NCBI GenBank assembly: GCA_013396655.1 | Contig: WBMV01003343.1 | Coordinates: 1,518,186-1,582,185 of the forward strand | Length of the DNA: 64,000 nucleotides | Source: Campylorhamphus procurvoides | Lineage: Eukaryota > Chordata > Aves > Passeriformes > Dendrocolaptidae | Direction of reading: 5' to 3' | In this document: positions 12,838 through 26,900 of the stretch, in pieces | Position numbering within the stretch: the first letter of the stretch is position 1 | Layout: the number at the start of each line of letters is the position of its first letter | Position numbers and translations under genes: made by a program | The notes under the pieces: generated by a model | The model's database searches: none | The model's input: only the letters and a program-made list of their open reading frames with translations | Told to the model about the DNA's origin: nothing

Positions 12838-14061
12838 GGTTGATCTGCCTTGGATGCAATGGATGGAATGTGTTGCATCTGGCATGGGGAAAATAATCAG
12901 AAATAAAATGAGCACAAGGATGAGGATGCAAACTCCTAATCAAGGAGTTATAATGAATCTCCTTAGTTTGGGTCCTCTAACACAGAGAAGAAACAGTTTG
13001 TGTTCAGCCAGGCTGTTGTTTCTCAAAGGGTTGTACCTTAGTTTTAGTAGCTGTATTTTATGGGTAATCTATGAGGCTTCATTTTCAGTTTGAAACAAAT
13101 GTGAACGAAAAGGAAAAAGGCAGAGAGGCAGAGCAAGAACATGCAGCAAGAATGAAGCTGATGCAATCATTTCCAGTCCTAAAACAGAGCAAGAAAGTTG
13201 AGGATGTGGCTGGTTTAGTGATCACTGTAATCAGCACAATTGACTGCTTAGAGATGACTAATTTTCAGTTCTAGTGAGGTAAATTGAGACTTATATACTT
13301 CATCTTTATGCTAGCACTACAGGTAATGAAAGACAAATGGTCTGTGAATTCCTAATACAAAAGAGATTTGTGGATTATAAAGAGCACAGAATGTAGATTT
13401 GGGGTGAAATTACAGAAATACAAATTCAACATCAGGTGAAATTTTAAACAAGCCTTGAGGTGAGTTTGCTTTCATTTTAGTTATTCCTTCAGATCCATTC
13501 AGGTCCATCTGTATTTTAATCAAAAGTGATCATAATGCTTTCATGACTAAATGGAAAATGGATCTCTATAGATGGTCATTATATCTCATTTTGTTAAACG
13601 TTGAAGAATCAACAAGAGGAATTAACACAACAAGAAGTGACATTCTGAGAAAGAGTAATGAAGAGTAAGTTAAAAGACTATTTAAATGAAATGAACTTAA
13701 GCTGTGCCGGACATCCTAATTAAAACATACAGAGGAACAATGGAGCAGGAGATACATGAGTATTGACAGATGTGGATAAATAGCAGAGGAGGAGGAGAGC
13801 ATGGGAAGGTCTGAAGTTATCCTAGGGAAAAAGAGGTAAGACGGGACAAAAAGACATAATGTATTTTCCCTATTCAAGAAGAATAAGAATGCAGGGAGCA
13901 GAAAGACATAGGGCTGGGCATAAGCTCCAAGAGTGTGACCCCAAGAGCACTCAGAATGAGGCAAGTTGGAGGTAGGACCAGGCACTGACAGCAGCTGAAA
14001 GAGTCCTCTGACTAAAATAAAACATTACCACTGTTTTGCTCTCATTACACACTGACATTAC

Positions 14062-14100
14062 AACCCCCTGACTAGGAGGGGTTACCAGGTTCATCCTGGT
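14062..14100. repeat. Two adjacent short inverted repeats
   Basis: AACCCC and GGGGTT flank a 10-base loop at 14062-14083. Immediately afterwards ACCAGG and CCTGGT flank a 5-base loop at 14084-14100. Each stem has 6 perfect pairs. Function is unknown. Confidence 0.5.
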
Positions 14101-16340
14101 GAAAGGATGACATTCAGCTCTGTGCACAATATAGAAGCATATCACAGGAAAATACACCAGTGCAAATTTTTGCACTTTTCCTGGGAAAAAAAGAAAAAAA
14201 ATCCAACATACGGTCTGGGTGACAAACACAACTTGCAAAATGTAACAGGAGCATGCCTTAGAGAAACCTCAGCCTCCTTGCTGCTGGGCACCGACAGCCC
14301 CAGTAAGGCTTCTAGGTGGCTCCTGCACCAGGTTGTGTCAAGGAAAATGACCAATGAGTGCAGTTATTTACAGTCCCTGCCTCATTAAGCAAAGTCTAGT
14401 CTTAACCAAAGACACTTCTTATCAGAGGTTTGATTATAAGAAATGGGGACCTGGGCTCTAGCCCTTCCCAGGTCCTCTCTGGCACAAGTTGTTGGCACTG
14501 TACAGTTGTCTGGCCTTTGTCACTGGTGAGCCACAAAGGCACAGAGAACACAGTGGTTTTGACCTCTAAAACTCCCTCCCACAGAAGAAAGGCACCATGT
14601 GCTGCAGCAACCACAGTGGGAAGAACATGACACTAACAGCCTTCTGGAAAGGCAAAGGCCGGCTGGGGACAGGAGGCTTGGAGTTGTGCTCCTTGAAAGC
14701 AAATGAAGTGCCATGGCCCGCAGTCAGATGAAGATGTGATGTTGTATCACCGCAGAGAGGAACCAGCCCAGCTGCCGGCACCCCACAGGGAGCAAGAGCC
14801 AGCTTGAAAGGGAGCACTGGATCAGCTGGCGGGGAGCAGGACTGGCACACAGAGGAGGTCAGGGGTAGGGGACAGGACTGGAACAGAAGGAAACAGCCTT
14901 TGTCATACAGCTGTTGTTCTTATCATGACATAATAAGGGAAAACGGGCAAGAAATTATAGAGGAAAAAGGTTGAATGAGTGGTCTGTATCAGTCCCTGCT
15001 GAACTTCCAGTTTTACTAGGAGCACTTCAGGAGTAGAGACAGAATCCACAGAAGAGAAGGGATGCACAGAAGTGGCAGAGCGGTGAAAACAGCACATAAT
15101 AGTTACAGGTGAAACAAGTTAGAACAATGAAAAAGAAAAATGTTGCAAAGTGATATTTGATTCAACTTTCAAGTTGAAAAGGCAATAGAATCTATATGCA
15201 GCTGGTAAGGAAATAAACTTGAATTATTAGCTCATCTTTATTACAAGATGGCTCAACAGAGCTCTTTTTTTCTCCCTCTGCCATCTTTCTTCAAATCATT
15301 TCGCTAAGTCCTAGCACCAGGGAAAAATAATTAGGTTGCATGTGTCTAAATTTTATCTGTTGTTAACACTGATGTCGCTGAAGTCAGAGGAGTTATTCCT
15401 GCAAAGCACCCAAACCTCCTGCAATAACAGCTTCTTTCCTACACTGGTTTTCTTCTGTTTTCACATGAGATGCTTGAAAATCACCTTTTTGAGACAAAAC
15501 CATTAGTATGTTAGTACCTTTACAGAGATAAACATCTACATTATCCTCTTTCTTGAGAAAGACATTGCAGCCATGAATTTTTCATGTCAAAGCTAATATA
15601 GTCATCCATGGATTGCAATACACTGTAGACAAAAAAACTAGATTCAAGGAAAACTATTTTTTAGCTTTTTGAAAAACAAAGTTATCTTAAAAATTATGGT
15701 AAAGCTGAGTGATGGAGTGTTGAGACACCACTACAAACAATTCTCTGCGCAGTGGAGAGAGATCACCACAGTTAGTATTTATTTATCTGTACTGAGTATT
15801 TTGCCTTTAAAGAACTTCATGTGGAGAGCAGTGGCCTTGTCCTTGGTGGATGGCACATACCACAGCTATACCAGTGTGCTAGTAGGATCTCCACTGATTT
15901 TAGTCTCACCAGAGTGGCCCACGGAGTGTGGGGAGCTGAGAGCTGGGGCAGAAGGAGGACTCTCTTTGATATCAAACTTGTTTCAAGCTTGTGAATAAGC
16001 CCTGTTTCACTGGGAATGGAAGCCGGGGATCAGAGTAAATCCGCAAGGAAACTCTGCCTGGCTCCATATCAGCTTTGTTAATTCATATAGACAGAATGAA
16101 AACTAGTCAGTAGCAGAGCAGACCACGTGGGGACATTATATGTGTAAGGAACATGCAGTCCTTAGTTCTCAGATTATGATTGGAAGAGCAACTGAAGAAA
16201 CAGCATCCCACAGCCTGTCTATGAATTGAAACAGAGTGAATTTCCCCTACTTAGCCATACATTATTCTTACAAAGACAGCTTGCCTAAAATTTGGGCAAG
16301 GTAGACACAACAATCCCTTTTTGTTCATTATCCAGTATAG

Positions 16341-16423
16341 ATCAATTAATGAATAATAAGCTAGAAATCAATTAATAGAATTCAAATCAAGCTAGAGAAC
16401 AATTAATAGAATAATAAGCTAGA
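16341..16423. repeat. Three imperfect AT-rich tandem units with CAATTAAT cores
   Basis: Three units (16341-16365, 16366-16396, 16397-16423) each carry CAATTAAT near the start and AAGCTAGA at the end. The middle unit contains a short insertion. CAATTAAT includes the ATTA core bound by many homeodomain proteins, so the array is both a small tandem repeat and a possible binding-site cluster. I see no adjacent gene. Confidence 0.7.
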
Positions 16424-18076
16424 CATTTCATATATGTTCCTTCTAGGTCCTTTTTTATCTCTTTCCTTCCAAACCGTATCTCTTCCCATGGCATGCCCAT
16501 CCAGTGCTTCTCATTTTTCAAGTCCACTGTACCCCGATCTCGTGCCTTGGTCCTTCACCACACCATAAGAATGCAAGTCCTACTGGGTTCCTGTAGGCTC
16601 ATTGATAAAAGAACCCTTGCCTTAGTTGGAGGCAGCATACAACAAACCAAATAGTTGCTGCCAATTTCCTTCTTTGATGCTGCTTCACAGGGCTTGAAGG
16701 AATTCAGCAGGGCTTAGGCATTCAGATATAGACCGTGTTTTTTCTCTGTGATAGGCAGACTTTCAGCTGTTCAGAAATATGCTTGACAATTAATCCCATG
16801 CTTTGAATTTGAGTAAATATGATGCATTTTTACTCTTGCTGAGACCTAACATCACTGCTTGCAAATGGAAGGAGCTGTCATATTTCTGCAAGCATTATTT
16901 TTTCCTACAGAATTAATTACAACATCAAATTGAATCTGACTCTCCTCTGGCACCTGATTTGCACCCATAAGCCAGCAACCAGACATGATAACCCAAGTGA
17001 AGGGACAGAAGCCCAACTACAGCTTGAGCCGATAAACAGAAACCTGAATTTTTGAAACTATATCGCAGACAGCAGCACTGTGCTCCCTTTGGCAAAGGAA
17101 ATCGTCCTGAGGAAGAATTTATCTAGTGACTGACAGGAAGCAGTGGGCTATGAGCCTAGAAGATAATATTTTGGCTGGCTCATTTCTTCTCCTCAGAAAC
17201 TCTCCTGTAGGGCTCTGTGCTGCACAGCACTTAGCAACGCAACCAGTAATGAGGCTGAATTTTGATCTTGTTTATACTTTGTAGAGGTTTTCCCTGTATA
17301 TAAACTTACTTTTATAGACTACAGAAGATGAGTACTCGCTGATCATACACCTAGAAAGGGTTTGCTTTTAGTAGAGAGCCTTCCTGTGCTTCTTATGCCT
17401 TATCTGGTCAGGACCCAAACTTTCTATCTGGTTGCCTCAGAACATTTATGCTTTAAACATCCCCTCACTGTCATGTCTGTTAAACATACAGCTTTGTAGG
17501 TTCACCCTGAAAGCAGAGGTGGGTATCTTCCCACCTGCTCATTCTGAAACATTTTTATCAGAGGTCCAGATGTTATGACCATGCTTGCGTCATAATGAGC
17601 CAGAAGAAAGGAACTGGATATTGAAGTGAACCCAATCCAGGACTCCTGACAGCAAAACATGCACTGTCTTTGTACTGACTTTGCCCTAAATGAAAAACAA
17701 GGCTGGGCACTGGTCTACTGATGTAAGGCAGTAATGACCTCTTTGCTGATGAAGTTATTGACCAGGAAATAGCAACTCTGCATGAAAAAACCCAAACAAC
17801 TTCATAAGGAAAACAGAGGTTGGAATAGGTAGGTATTCCTTGTCTGACCCATTACATAGGTCTAGGCTGATAAGACAGTCATTGCCAGGGCAACCAAACT
17901 GAGAAGTGGGCATGAGTTTCCAAGGGTTTCAGACCTGCCCAACCACACTTTCCTTTCCCTCCTCAAGGTGAGGCCTGAATAGAACATACAGGCTCCTGCA
18001 CCCTGTCCTATAACCAAAAAGAAATTAGGTTGAAGATGCCTGGAGGAGCTGTCTCTTTGCTTTCAGTTGAAGTTCT

Positions 18077-18120
18077 AAATTATTAGTGGTGTGTTAATAA
18101 AATTATTAGTGGTGTGTTAA
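18077..18120. repeat. 21-bp direct repeat, 23-bp offset
   Basis: AAATTATTAGTGGTGTGTTA plus one A occurs at 18077-18097 and 18100-18120, separated by two bases. The copies are identical, so the duplication is recent or conserved. Confidence 0.9.
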
Positions 18121-20099
18121 GGTTAGCTGAACAAATCTTTCTATAATTTAATAAATCACTCAATAAGTGTGTGAACTCAACTGTGCTATTCCTTAGTTAA
18201 AACACAAAACAGCTGACTGATATGCAGGCTGGCTAATGTAGTTTAAATTAAAAGGGTACATGGGTAAAGAAGAAGCCTTCTAAGGACCAAAGTAATTAGA
18301 ACAAAAGATACCCATCAGCTGTCATGAATTTATGAGGGTGTGGGAGCGGATTAACAGAGGGATTTACCCCCTTCAGAACATCTTTCATTAGCAGAAAGTA
18401 AAACCTCTGTGAGAGGGCACCATGACAGCATCTAAATTGCCTGATCTGAAGACAATGCTTCCTGTTAGCTGTCACTGCTTCCTCCAGCTTTTGCTTGGCA
18501 GCAAGCCACAAATGAGCACATCCCGACAGCCATCCCCAAGCTCAGCTGTCTGTGTGTGTGTATGAGCATTTATCATGTGTCGTCTTCAATTTGCTCTCAG
18601 TAAACTGCCATTTCAGGATGGGGAGTAGAAGAGAAGGAACATTTAACAATGTTTAGGCTCCCGGTATGTGGGACTGCTGTTTTTATTCCTGGGTCACAGT
18701 ATATTATTTCTTCTTTCTGGTCATTTCAGCTGCACCTTAAAGTAAAACAACTTGACCTGTAGGCAGGCAGCTCCTCAGGTTCTGGGTTGGGTTCATCAAG
18801 GAAGAGTTTTACATGGAACCTTGGCCCACAGCTTTCAGAAGAGGGAAGAAAAAGAGTAGTCAGAATATCTTCAGCTGTCCATTGACCCCTTCCCTCTGCT
18901 CCACTCTCCAGCAAATAGAAAGCTTTGCACTGGGGTGAAAGATCACAGAAAACAGAAGCATTGGATAGGCAATGCCATACTGAGACAGTATTATCTCAGA
19001 GATAAACTCTGCTGTGGCAGCATGCAAGGCAGAGTTCGCTCTGTTCCCCTGATGAAAGGGAAACCCTTCTTTTTAAGTACTGTCATCCAGAAGAGTGTCA
19101 AATCAAGGACAGATGAGATGCCAAAGTTCCCATGTATACACAGGAACTGTGGAACAGAAGGTTCAGTGATTTTCCAAATCCCACTCCAAGATGCTGTGAA
19201 TGAGCCAAGGGAGCTGTGCCCAGGTATGCAAGCAAAACTTGGTGTGCCCAGGATGCAACCACACAGCTGATTTCCTGAGGAAGGTCACTAAGCTGGCCAG
19301 AATGGAGTGATAAGGAAGATATTTGAGTAGCTGGTAAAGGGAGGATAGGAAAGCATAGCCCATAGAATAATGCTTCAATGACAGGATGGTTTTTGGTTGG
19401 CACCAAAAAGAGCAGTATGATTCAAGAGAGGCTCACATCTTTTCTACACATTTCTGCGGCCAAGAAACTGCCTTATAAAGTTATTATGTTAACCTGCATA
19501 GAAATGAGTTGGGATACTATTAAGAGGCTGACTTAATCACCAGGATTTAGGGCACAGCTAGAACTACTCCAAGGCGATCAGTCAGAGTGTACCAATTAGA
19601 AAGGATCAAGTGTAGAATCAGCTTGATTTAAAAATCATCTTAAGTGAATCAGAAAGCAGATGTGCATTTAGTTGATAGCAATGAGCTAATGAAGTCTGTA
19701 AGACCCCAGCCTGGGAGGCTGAACTGGAGGAGAAGCAGGTTTAACAAGCAGCATCATATTATGGCAATTCTCTAGGGCAGAAACTATTCTTCCATAAGTA
19801 CATTCAGTAGCTAGGAATTGAAAGAAAGCTGGGGGAAGGCCATGCAGGACCTGAAGTCTCCTATCACCTCATATAGATTGTTACAATTAATTTACATACA
19901 TACAAAGATAGGACAATGATCTCCTAAGAACATAGGCACATGCATGCCTTATTTACAGCGCCTGAAGGTGATGACCAATGCCTCTGTGAATCATGTCCAA
20001 AAACCTGAAGGAAAAGAAGGTGACCTGAAGTTATTAGCATGGTTCATCGTGCTCAGATATCTTGACAGCCTTCTGCAATGACAGGACTTGAGCGAAGAG

Positions 20100-21266
20100 C
20101 AGTGTATGGTGTTCATCTTGTCTTAATCAAAGTTTTTGACCTTGTCTCCCACAACACCATCATTGTTGCATTAATGATTTACAGGCTAGATAAGTGGACA
20201 GTGACTTGAACTTCAAACAGATTGATTTGCTCAACAGGTTTCAGTCAGCAGCATAAAGTCCAGGACCACTAGTACTGTACCCCAGGGATCCACAGCAGGG
20301 CCAGCACCGAAAGCTGGCCTAATCTAACAACTACATTAGTGACCTGGATGACCTGACTGTGTGTTGACCCTCATCAAATTGTGCAGATGACACAAAATTG
20401 GGTGGAGTACCTAATACACTAGATGGATGTGCTATCATTTGGGAGGATTTTGACAGGATGGAGAAATAGACTGACAGGAATCTCACAATGTTCAGCAAAG
20501 ACAGATGCAGTGCCCTGCACCTGAGGAGAAATAGAATGCACCAGTATAGGCTGTGTCCTACGAACTGGAAAGCAGCTCTGCAGAGGAGGAATTTGGCATC
20601 CTGGCGGACAGCAAACTGATCATGAGCCAGAAGTGTGCGCTTACAGCAAGGAAGGCTGGCAGCATCCTGGGCTGCATTAGAAATAAGGCTAACAGTGGGT
20701 CAAGGGAAGTGATTCTTTCCCTCTCCTCAGCACTGCTGAGACAGAACTGCAGTGCAGGGTCCAAGTCTGGGTTCCCCAATACAAACCATACATGGATATA
20801 ATGAAGTAGGTTAAGCAAATGGCCACAAAAGTAGTAAAGGGCTTGTTTTCTGACATACAAGGAGAGGCTGAGAGAACAAAGGCTGTCCAGCCCGGAGAAG
20901 AGATGACCCAGGGAGATCTTATCACTGTGTATAAATACCTGATGGGAGGCAGTAAAGAAGATGGAGACAGGCTCTTGCTTGATGACAGTACAAGAGGCAA
21001 TAAGCACTAATTGAACTACAGAAAAATCAATTTAAACATAAGAAATAAAAACATTTTCACTGTGAGGCTGGTCAAACATTGGGACAGGTTGCTCAGAGAC
21101 ATTGTGATGTCTTTGTTCTCAGATGTATTTAAAATCTAACTGGACAGTCTTGAGCAATCTGCCAACAGTCCTGATCCTGAGCAACCTGATCTAGCAGATG
21201 CTGCACTGAGCATGGGGGTTTGGACTAGATGATCTCCAAGGGCTTCTTCCAACCTCAATCGTGCTG
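20100..21266 (+). mobile_element. CR1 LINE, central-to-3' part, dead
   Basis: The sequence follows CR1 from the mid reverse transcriptase domain to the 3' UTR. Near 20131-20160 it reads like the FDxVSHN block. At 20185-20205 it has GGCTAGATAAGTGGACAGTG, standard CR1 wording. The GTACCCCAGGGATCC stretch near 20277 matches the VPQGS motif. The catalytic Ala-Asp-Asp is preserved at 20383-20391, in a CADDTKLGG context where F is replaced by C. The 82-codon frame at 20553-20801 carries the LGxLxDxKLxMSQxC and AGSILGCIRNKA blocks. Further 3' there is GDLITVYKYLMGG at about 20909. The end, GGACTAGATGATCTCCAAGG with CTTCCAACCTCAA, is the CR1 3' UTR, but the terminal octamer repeat has decayed. Stops and frameshifts throughout make it non-functional. 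The subfamily is not assigned. Confidence 0.9.
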
Positions 21267-23372
21267 CTCCTGTATCCTCAGGGCCTTGACAGTGGGAAAG
21301 CTCACACAGCACTGCAAAGGAAAGAGAAGCTTAAGGGTAAAAAAAAGATGCTTGTTTGCTACAGCATACTTCCAAGTGGCACTCTCAGATGAGTTATTAC
21401 ACTGGTGACCTAATTAAACCACATCCTTTCCATCTTATTTTTCTTCCTTCATGGTTATCAAAGACAACGCTCTCATCTGAGTAGTACTGTTCCAGTTCTA
21501 AATCTGCTTCTACATCCCTTCCAGTGCTACATACACTATTCCCCATTGCCAGAGGAGGCTACATGAAAATGGGACTTTAATTAGAAGAGAACATTTCCCA
21601 GTCTTCTCACATCCCTAGGAGACATCCTGCATCTCTAAGGGTATCTGTCTATCCATTATTTACCATGATACAGGCTCAGAGACCTCCAGCAAGGATCATG
21701 TCTTCAATGAAGCAGTGTGTTCCCAAAACCTTTGATGGTGGACTATATGGCTCCAGAGAAAGAATCACACTTTAGGTGAGAGCTTTGTGGCCTGCCTTTC
21801 AAAACAGGGATGCCATAATTGAAAAAAAAAATAGAAAGCTTGCCTGCAAGGGCCCCATTCAAATGACTTTGGATCTTTACTCACTGCATGTCAGTGAGAC
21901 TACACTGAAGACAATACACTTGTGATGACACACAGGGATGTGCTCATTTGCCTGTATAATTTATGTTTCAGTGTTAATGACTGCACCCAATTTACAGATT
22001 TCAGTTCACCAGCAAGCTGAAGGATAAGAGGTGGTCCGTTTGTAAAATACAGCTTTGTACTCCAACTGCACAAAGTCAAAATAAGTGAAGAATAGTGCAA
22101 AACATAATAACCACTTAAAAAGACTCGCTCAAAAATGAAGTGGGAGGAAACCCAGATTTGACTGCCAGAGTGTCCCAAAACATCAGCTGCTCTTTTGGGA
22201 TGCAGCACTCTTGTCATCACACCACAGGACCACAGTGGTTCATAAAGTAACAGAAAATACACAATCTAAGCAACAATTTCTCATCTGTGTGAAGGCAGTG
22301 ATACTGTGTGTCAGGTCACAACCTTGGAGAAGCTATGCTGGACTTCCCTGCAAAGTTTCACAGAGGAGGTTTTACGTTTTTTCTTGACTCACTCTAGGTA
22401 AAAGTGGTAGGGTTTCCTACTGCACAACATTTCCTCTGAATGCATGTAAGCAGTATCCTCTTCTTCTGCTGAGCAGGGGACTTAAGTAGGATTTGCCAGC
22501 CAACATGAAAATTCCAGGAGCCTTTTGCTTTGCAGGCATTGTTTCTTCAGTTCATTATCTATTTATAGTTCTTGCCTTTGATCGATGTTTGTATTTAACC
22601 TTGTATTTCTTAATTTGTAGGTCAGTCTGTATTTACCATGGTTAATTTATTAGGGCAGATTCTTCTTCTCGGTCAGCTTGGTGGGGGAGGAAAGTGTGTT
22701 TAGGAGCTGTAAATCATTCCAAACAGATCTCATCTAGTAACCTTAGTAACTGAGTTTTATACTGGAACAAGTAATACTTTTATGGTGATATTTTTTCAGT
22801 GTGAATAATAGGAAAATAATGATAAAACAACACATTTGAGGATGAACTTACCAATAAAAGTTACTATAAAAGCAGCAGCTTGTTTCAGAGCAAAATTATT
22901 GTTGATCCATTTCCAGAACCTCTGTAAATTGTCCCAGAACAAATAATTTCTCCCGTGTACACTGTATACTAATTCTTCTATTACTGGATCTTGTAATGCA
23001 GACTTTAAACATATTTTATAAAACCTTAAGTCACAAGCTTCATTTAGCACTAATGCATGCTGCTTTGATAGAAAGCATAATGAGGATTATAACTTTCATC
23101 AAATATCACTTTCCACGACAAAGGCAAATGCTCCAAAATACACCAGAACCCTTCCTGTCCTATCAAAATAACCTTGAAAGTCTGGATAAACACTAGCACT
23201 CTGCATGGCACTGCATCCAAAAGTACCATTAGAAAAATCCTCATCTGGCCAGAGGGCACACAGACTGCTCTCTGGTGTGATTTCTTACTCACTCAGGCGT
23301 CTCAGACACCTAGAGCCGAGTGTTTGCAAATACTCCTTCCTTGAGCTTGACATCTGGTCTATGTCCAGCTAC
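21267..23372. other. Unique non-coding DNA between two CR1 copies
   Basis: No exon, RNA gene or further repeat is recognisable. The longest frame is 120 codons on the - strand (21900-22262) and has no known motif. Confidence 0.6.
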
Positions 23373-23960
23373 AATCATAGAATGATTTTGACAGGAAAGT
23401 ACCTTAAAGATCCTCTAGTTCCAACCTCCTGCAATAAGCAGGGACACCTTCCACTAGACCTGGTTTCTCAAAGCCCCATCCAGCCTGGCCTTGAACACTT
23501 CCAGGGATGAAACATCCATGGTGTCTCTGGGCAACCTGTTCCAGTTCCTCACCACTGTCACAGTAAAGATAGTATTTAATCTAAACCTTTTAGTTTGAAT
23601 TCATCGTACTTTGTCCTGTCACTATATGTCCTTGTAAATAGTCTCTCTCAATCTTTCTTCTAGACTTCCTTCAGATACTGGAAGGCTGCAATTAGGTCAC
23701 CCTGAAGCCTTCTTTTCTCCAGGCTGAAAAATCCCAATTTTCTCCACCTTTTCTCGTAGAAGAGGTGTTCCTTTCCTCTAATCATTTTGTGGCCCTTCTC
23801 TGGACTCACTCCAATAGGTTGATGTCCTTCCTGTGCTGGGAGCCCCAGAGCTGGATGCAGCACTCCAGGTGGGGTCTCACTAGAGTAAGAGTAGAGGGGC
23901 AGAATCACCTCCCTCGGGCTTTTGATGCAGCCCAGGATAAGCGCACATTGACGTATCATG
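23373..23960 (-). mobile_element. CR1 LINE 3' fragment, inverted
   Basis: Reading the - strand from right to left, the element starts in the RT C-terminus, with a frame at 23660-23989 containing CALILGCIKSPREVILPLYS and then LGFFSLEKRRLQGDLIAAFQYLKEV. It runs through the WNRLP region near 23530-23550 and ends in the 3' UTR. The + strand image of that end, AATCATAGAATG at 23373-23384 followed by ACCTTAAAGATCCTCTAGTTC, is the standard reverse complement of the avian CR1 tail. The frame carries a frameshift in the HLEYC-to-FWxPQ segment. It is severely 5'-truncated, as most CR1 copies are. Confidence 0.93.
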
Positions 23961-26900
23961 GAAACTAGTCCTTTAGCTGTGATACGCAAGATGGCTGATC
24001 TGAAAGGTGAGTTCAGAACATGCTTAACTCATGTCACATCCTCAGACATCTCTTCAAACCAAGTAATGAGAGGAAGATGGGAACTTCTCTTATAACAGCA
24101 AGTGGCCAAAGCCCATCTTTCCTTTATCACTGCTCTAGAAGGCAGGACACCTCAAATGAGAGGGAGGCAGACCCACCCACACCATGTGTCACCTCTAGTC
24201 TACACCTCCCAGTTTTTGTGGATTTGGTTCTTTCCATACAAATGAAGGAATGAAATCTTGCCTCTTGGGGAAACAGGTCTAGCCATTGCCTCCAGAACAT
24301 CTGCTCATTATTTTTTTTAAAAGAAAAGCACAGAGAAGAATCTTCTGACCCATAAACACTACCATTCCTGAGGGATGAAGGTACCATCTTATTGTTCCAC
24401 AAGCAAACCCCTATGCTAGGCTACTCTTTTACTTAGTGTAGCCCACATGTTCATCATGCTAGTCCGGAAGCCCCTGTCCCTGTGGGACTTACCATGCACA
24501 CGAGTGTCCAAATTCAGGTCTTCAGGTCCTGGATTGCTCATCTCAGCATTGTGTATTGCAACCTCTGACTTTTAGACACATTGCTACCTTTTCAGGTGTA
24601 GCCTGATGGAACAGTTTCTCATTGTACTAGAAGGCTTTGAATACAAACCACAGCCATGGTGACTCCTCACAGACACATAAACCAGCATTAACATAAATTT
24701 TGTCACAGGTCTTGTCATACCACTATGTCTGGGCTAAAATGGTTTACTATTCAGTACTGTGGCCCTCACAAGTACTGAACAATTATTTGGGCCAAGAACA
24801 GCAAAGTGCCATGGAAACTGAAGTGAGACATTATGTGTTCACACAGGGCAAGAGTCATTGGCTTTCTCTGTGCAAAAAATGCCATTGGCTCTTGAATAAA
24901 AACAGACTGAAAGGCTCATCAGGACAGCACAGGGAGAGGCTCTAATCTGCTTTTGATGGCATCGGTGCTCCACACACTTCAAGATTACCCACTGCGTGAA
25001 GACTGAGTCACTGTGAAATGTGTAGCAGGATATCTTCTCTGGGACATCAGCTTTTCTGTCTGAGCCCATTTCTGTGCCACCCCCAGCAGCTGACGGGCTT
25101 CAGAATGATACTCAATCCCACTTACCTTCTCTGAGAGGAGATAACACCCTCTATGAGTCACAACTACAGCACAAGGTCTTTTCCATCTGGAGAGGTTCAG
25201 TGGCTTGGCTGGAGGATGGAGCTTCCCTCTGCAAAGCTACCTCATACTCCCGTCACTTTCTGGTTTGTACATCTGTCATCATCTGCCTGAGAGCATAATA
25301 GTGCCCCAGACACCATTTCCAGCAAAAGACATCATCAGCCTCTGCCAGGACTCTTTTTTTTTTAGCCACTGCAGATTTACGGAATGGCTTTTAATAATTT
25401 TTTATTGCTAATTCCACTTTCTATCACTCTGCTCATCTACTCAGTCTCTTTGGTCTTCTCTGGGTATGAGATGAGCATCACGTTTGAAATCTGAAGAGGC
25501 AGCAGGCTCTGTGTCCTGTCTCCACGAACAGCAGGCAGCAGGCAAGACTGAGGAAGGTGCTCAGCATGAGAGGCAAGGCAAGAGGGAAGCAGGAGGAGTA
25601 AGAGTATCCTTAGAGCTAATACAGCTTTTGTAGCTGGAAGAGCATGGCATGCTCAGTGGCAGAAGTACTCAAGCATGTGTACTATTTCTTAGGTACCATA
25701 TAATGTCAGACAGAAATAACAGGAGTTGAGGGCATTGAGCACCTGGAAATATGTGATATACTGAGATTCACACTCAACTATATGTATCTTTCTTTGCACA
25801 AACGGAAAATCCAAGAACCTCTCTCAAATGGCCATAGGAAAAATGAGGCTGATCAGGGTAACTTTTAAGTGTTGGTCATCATCCTTGAAGCTTTTCTAGG
25901 AGATTTCCTTTTTCTGACTACTTTTTTTCCCCCTTTAAATATGGGACTGAATTGTATTTCACCATATAAACATCAGAAAAGCCTTACATCAGACCACTTG
26001 AAGTATAGCTCTCCAATGATATCAAGACTGTGAATTAAAGTTCGCTTTTGGCAAGCTCACAGAGAGTCTTGGTCCCTATCTGCTAAATACATTAGGTTTC
26101 CAAATAATTTCACAAGCTGTTCCAGATAAGCACACAGTAAGAAGGTGAGGCAAATAGTCTTATGACTTCTGTTCTTTCCCAGCCAAGTTTTTCATCTCAG
26201 AAGTTAGAGCACAAAATCACTTGGACATTTCTGTTACTGGTGATTTTTAGACTGTGCTGGCACACCAATGAATTACAGAAGAACGACGTGGCAGCACTGA
26301 TATGGGCACAACACCACAGAAACCAGTAATGCCTTTGCGGTGTATGGGACATGGCTTCTGTGAATGGGGCATTGAAGACATTTGGGTTTTTATTGTTGTT
26401 TTCAAAGCTCACAGTCAGGCTGGGGTGTTTGTGGTTGAGTTTCTACAACTGGGTAGTCAGAGAGGTGGAGGTGGGAATCAAGGCAGGAGTCCTTTCTGCA
26501 TTTGAGTGGGTTGCAGTTGCTGGTGCTTTTGTTCAACCTCTAGCAGAGAGTGCTAACTGTAGAAAAAGAGAGTGCAGTTTGGAAATTTTAGTTCTTAAAT
26601 TCACTCACTCATGATCAGCCTTGAGACCACAGAGGTTACATTTATGTTAGTTTAATATTTATGAGCCATGAAACAAGATGTTTCTGGTGAATAAAAGGTG
26701 AACTTCTATGTGAGCATGTAAAACTGAACTCTGTTTGGCCTTGATATTTTGAAGATAAAGTGTTGAACTTGAACCCAGAAGAGGCATTTGTGCAGACCCT
26801 CCTGACCAGAAAGGTGACACATTCTTGCCCTAGTGAATTAAATTACCATCTTTAACCTCTCAGTGCCACTACTGACACTGACATCACCACTTTGCTGCAA

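Larger units (their letters stand above)
6721..20099. other. Long unique non-coding stretch, no gene recognised
   Basis: More than 13 kb with no transposon or exon that I can support. The longest open frame is 166 codons (11085-11585, +). It has no recognisable domain, signal peptide or repeat structure, and it overlaps other frames on the opposite strand. Small internal features are listed separately: a direct repeat at 7844-7883, a CRE/TATA pair at 12819-12837, tandem hairpins at 14062-14100, an AT-rich triple repeat at 16341-16423 and a direct repeat at 18077-18120. The region could be intronic or intergenic. Confidence 0.6.
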
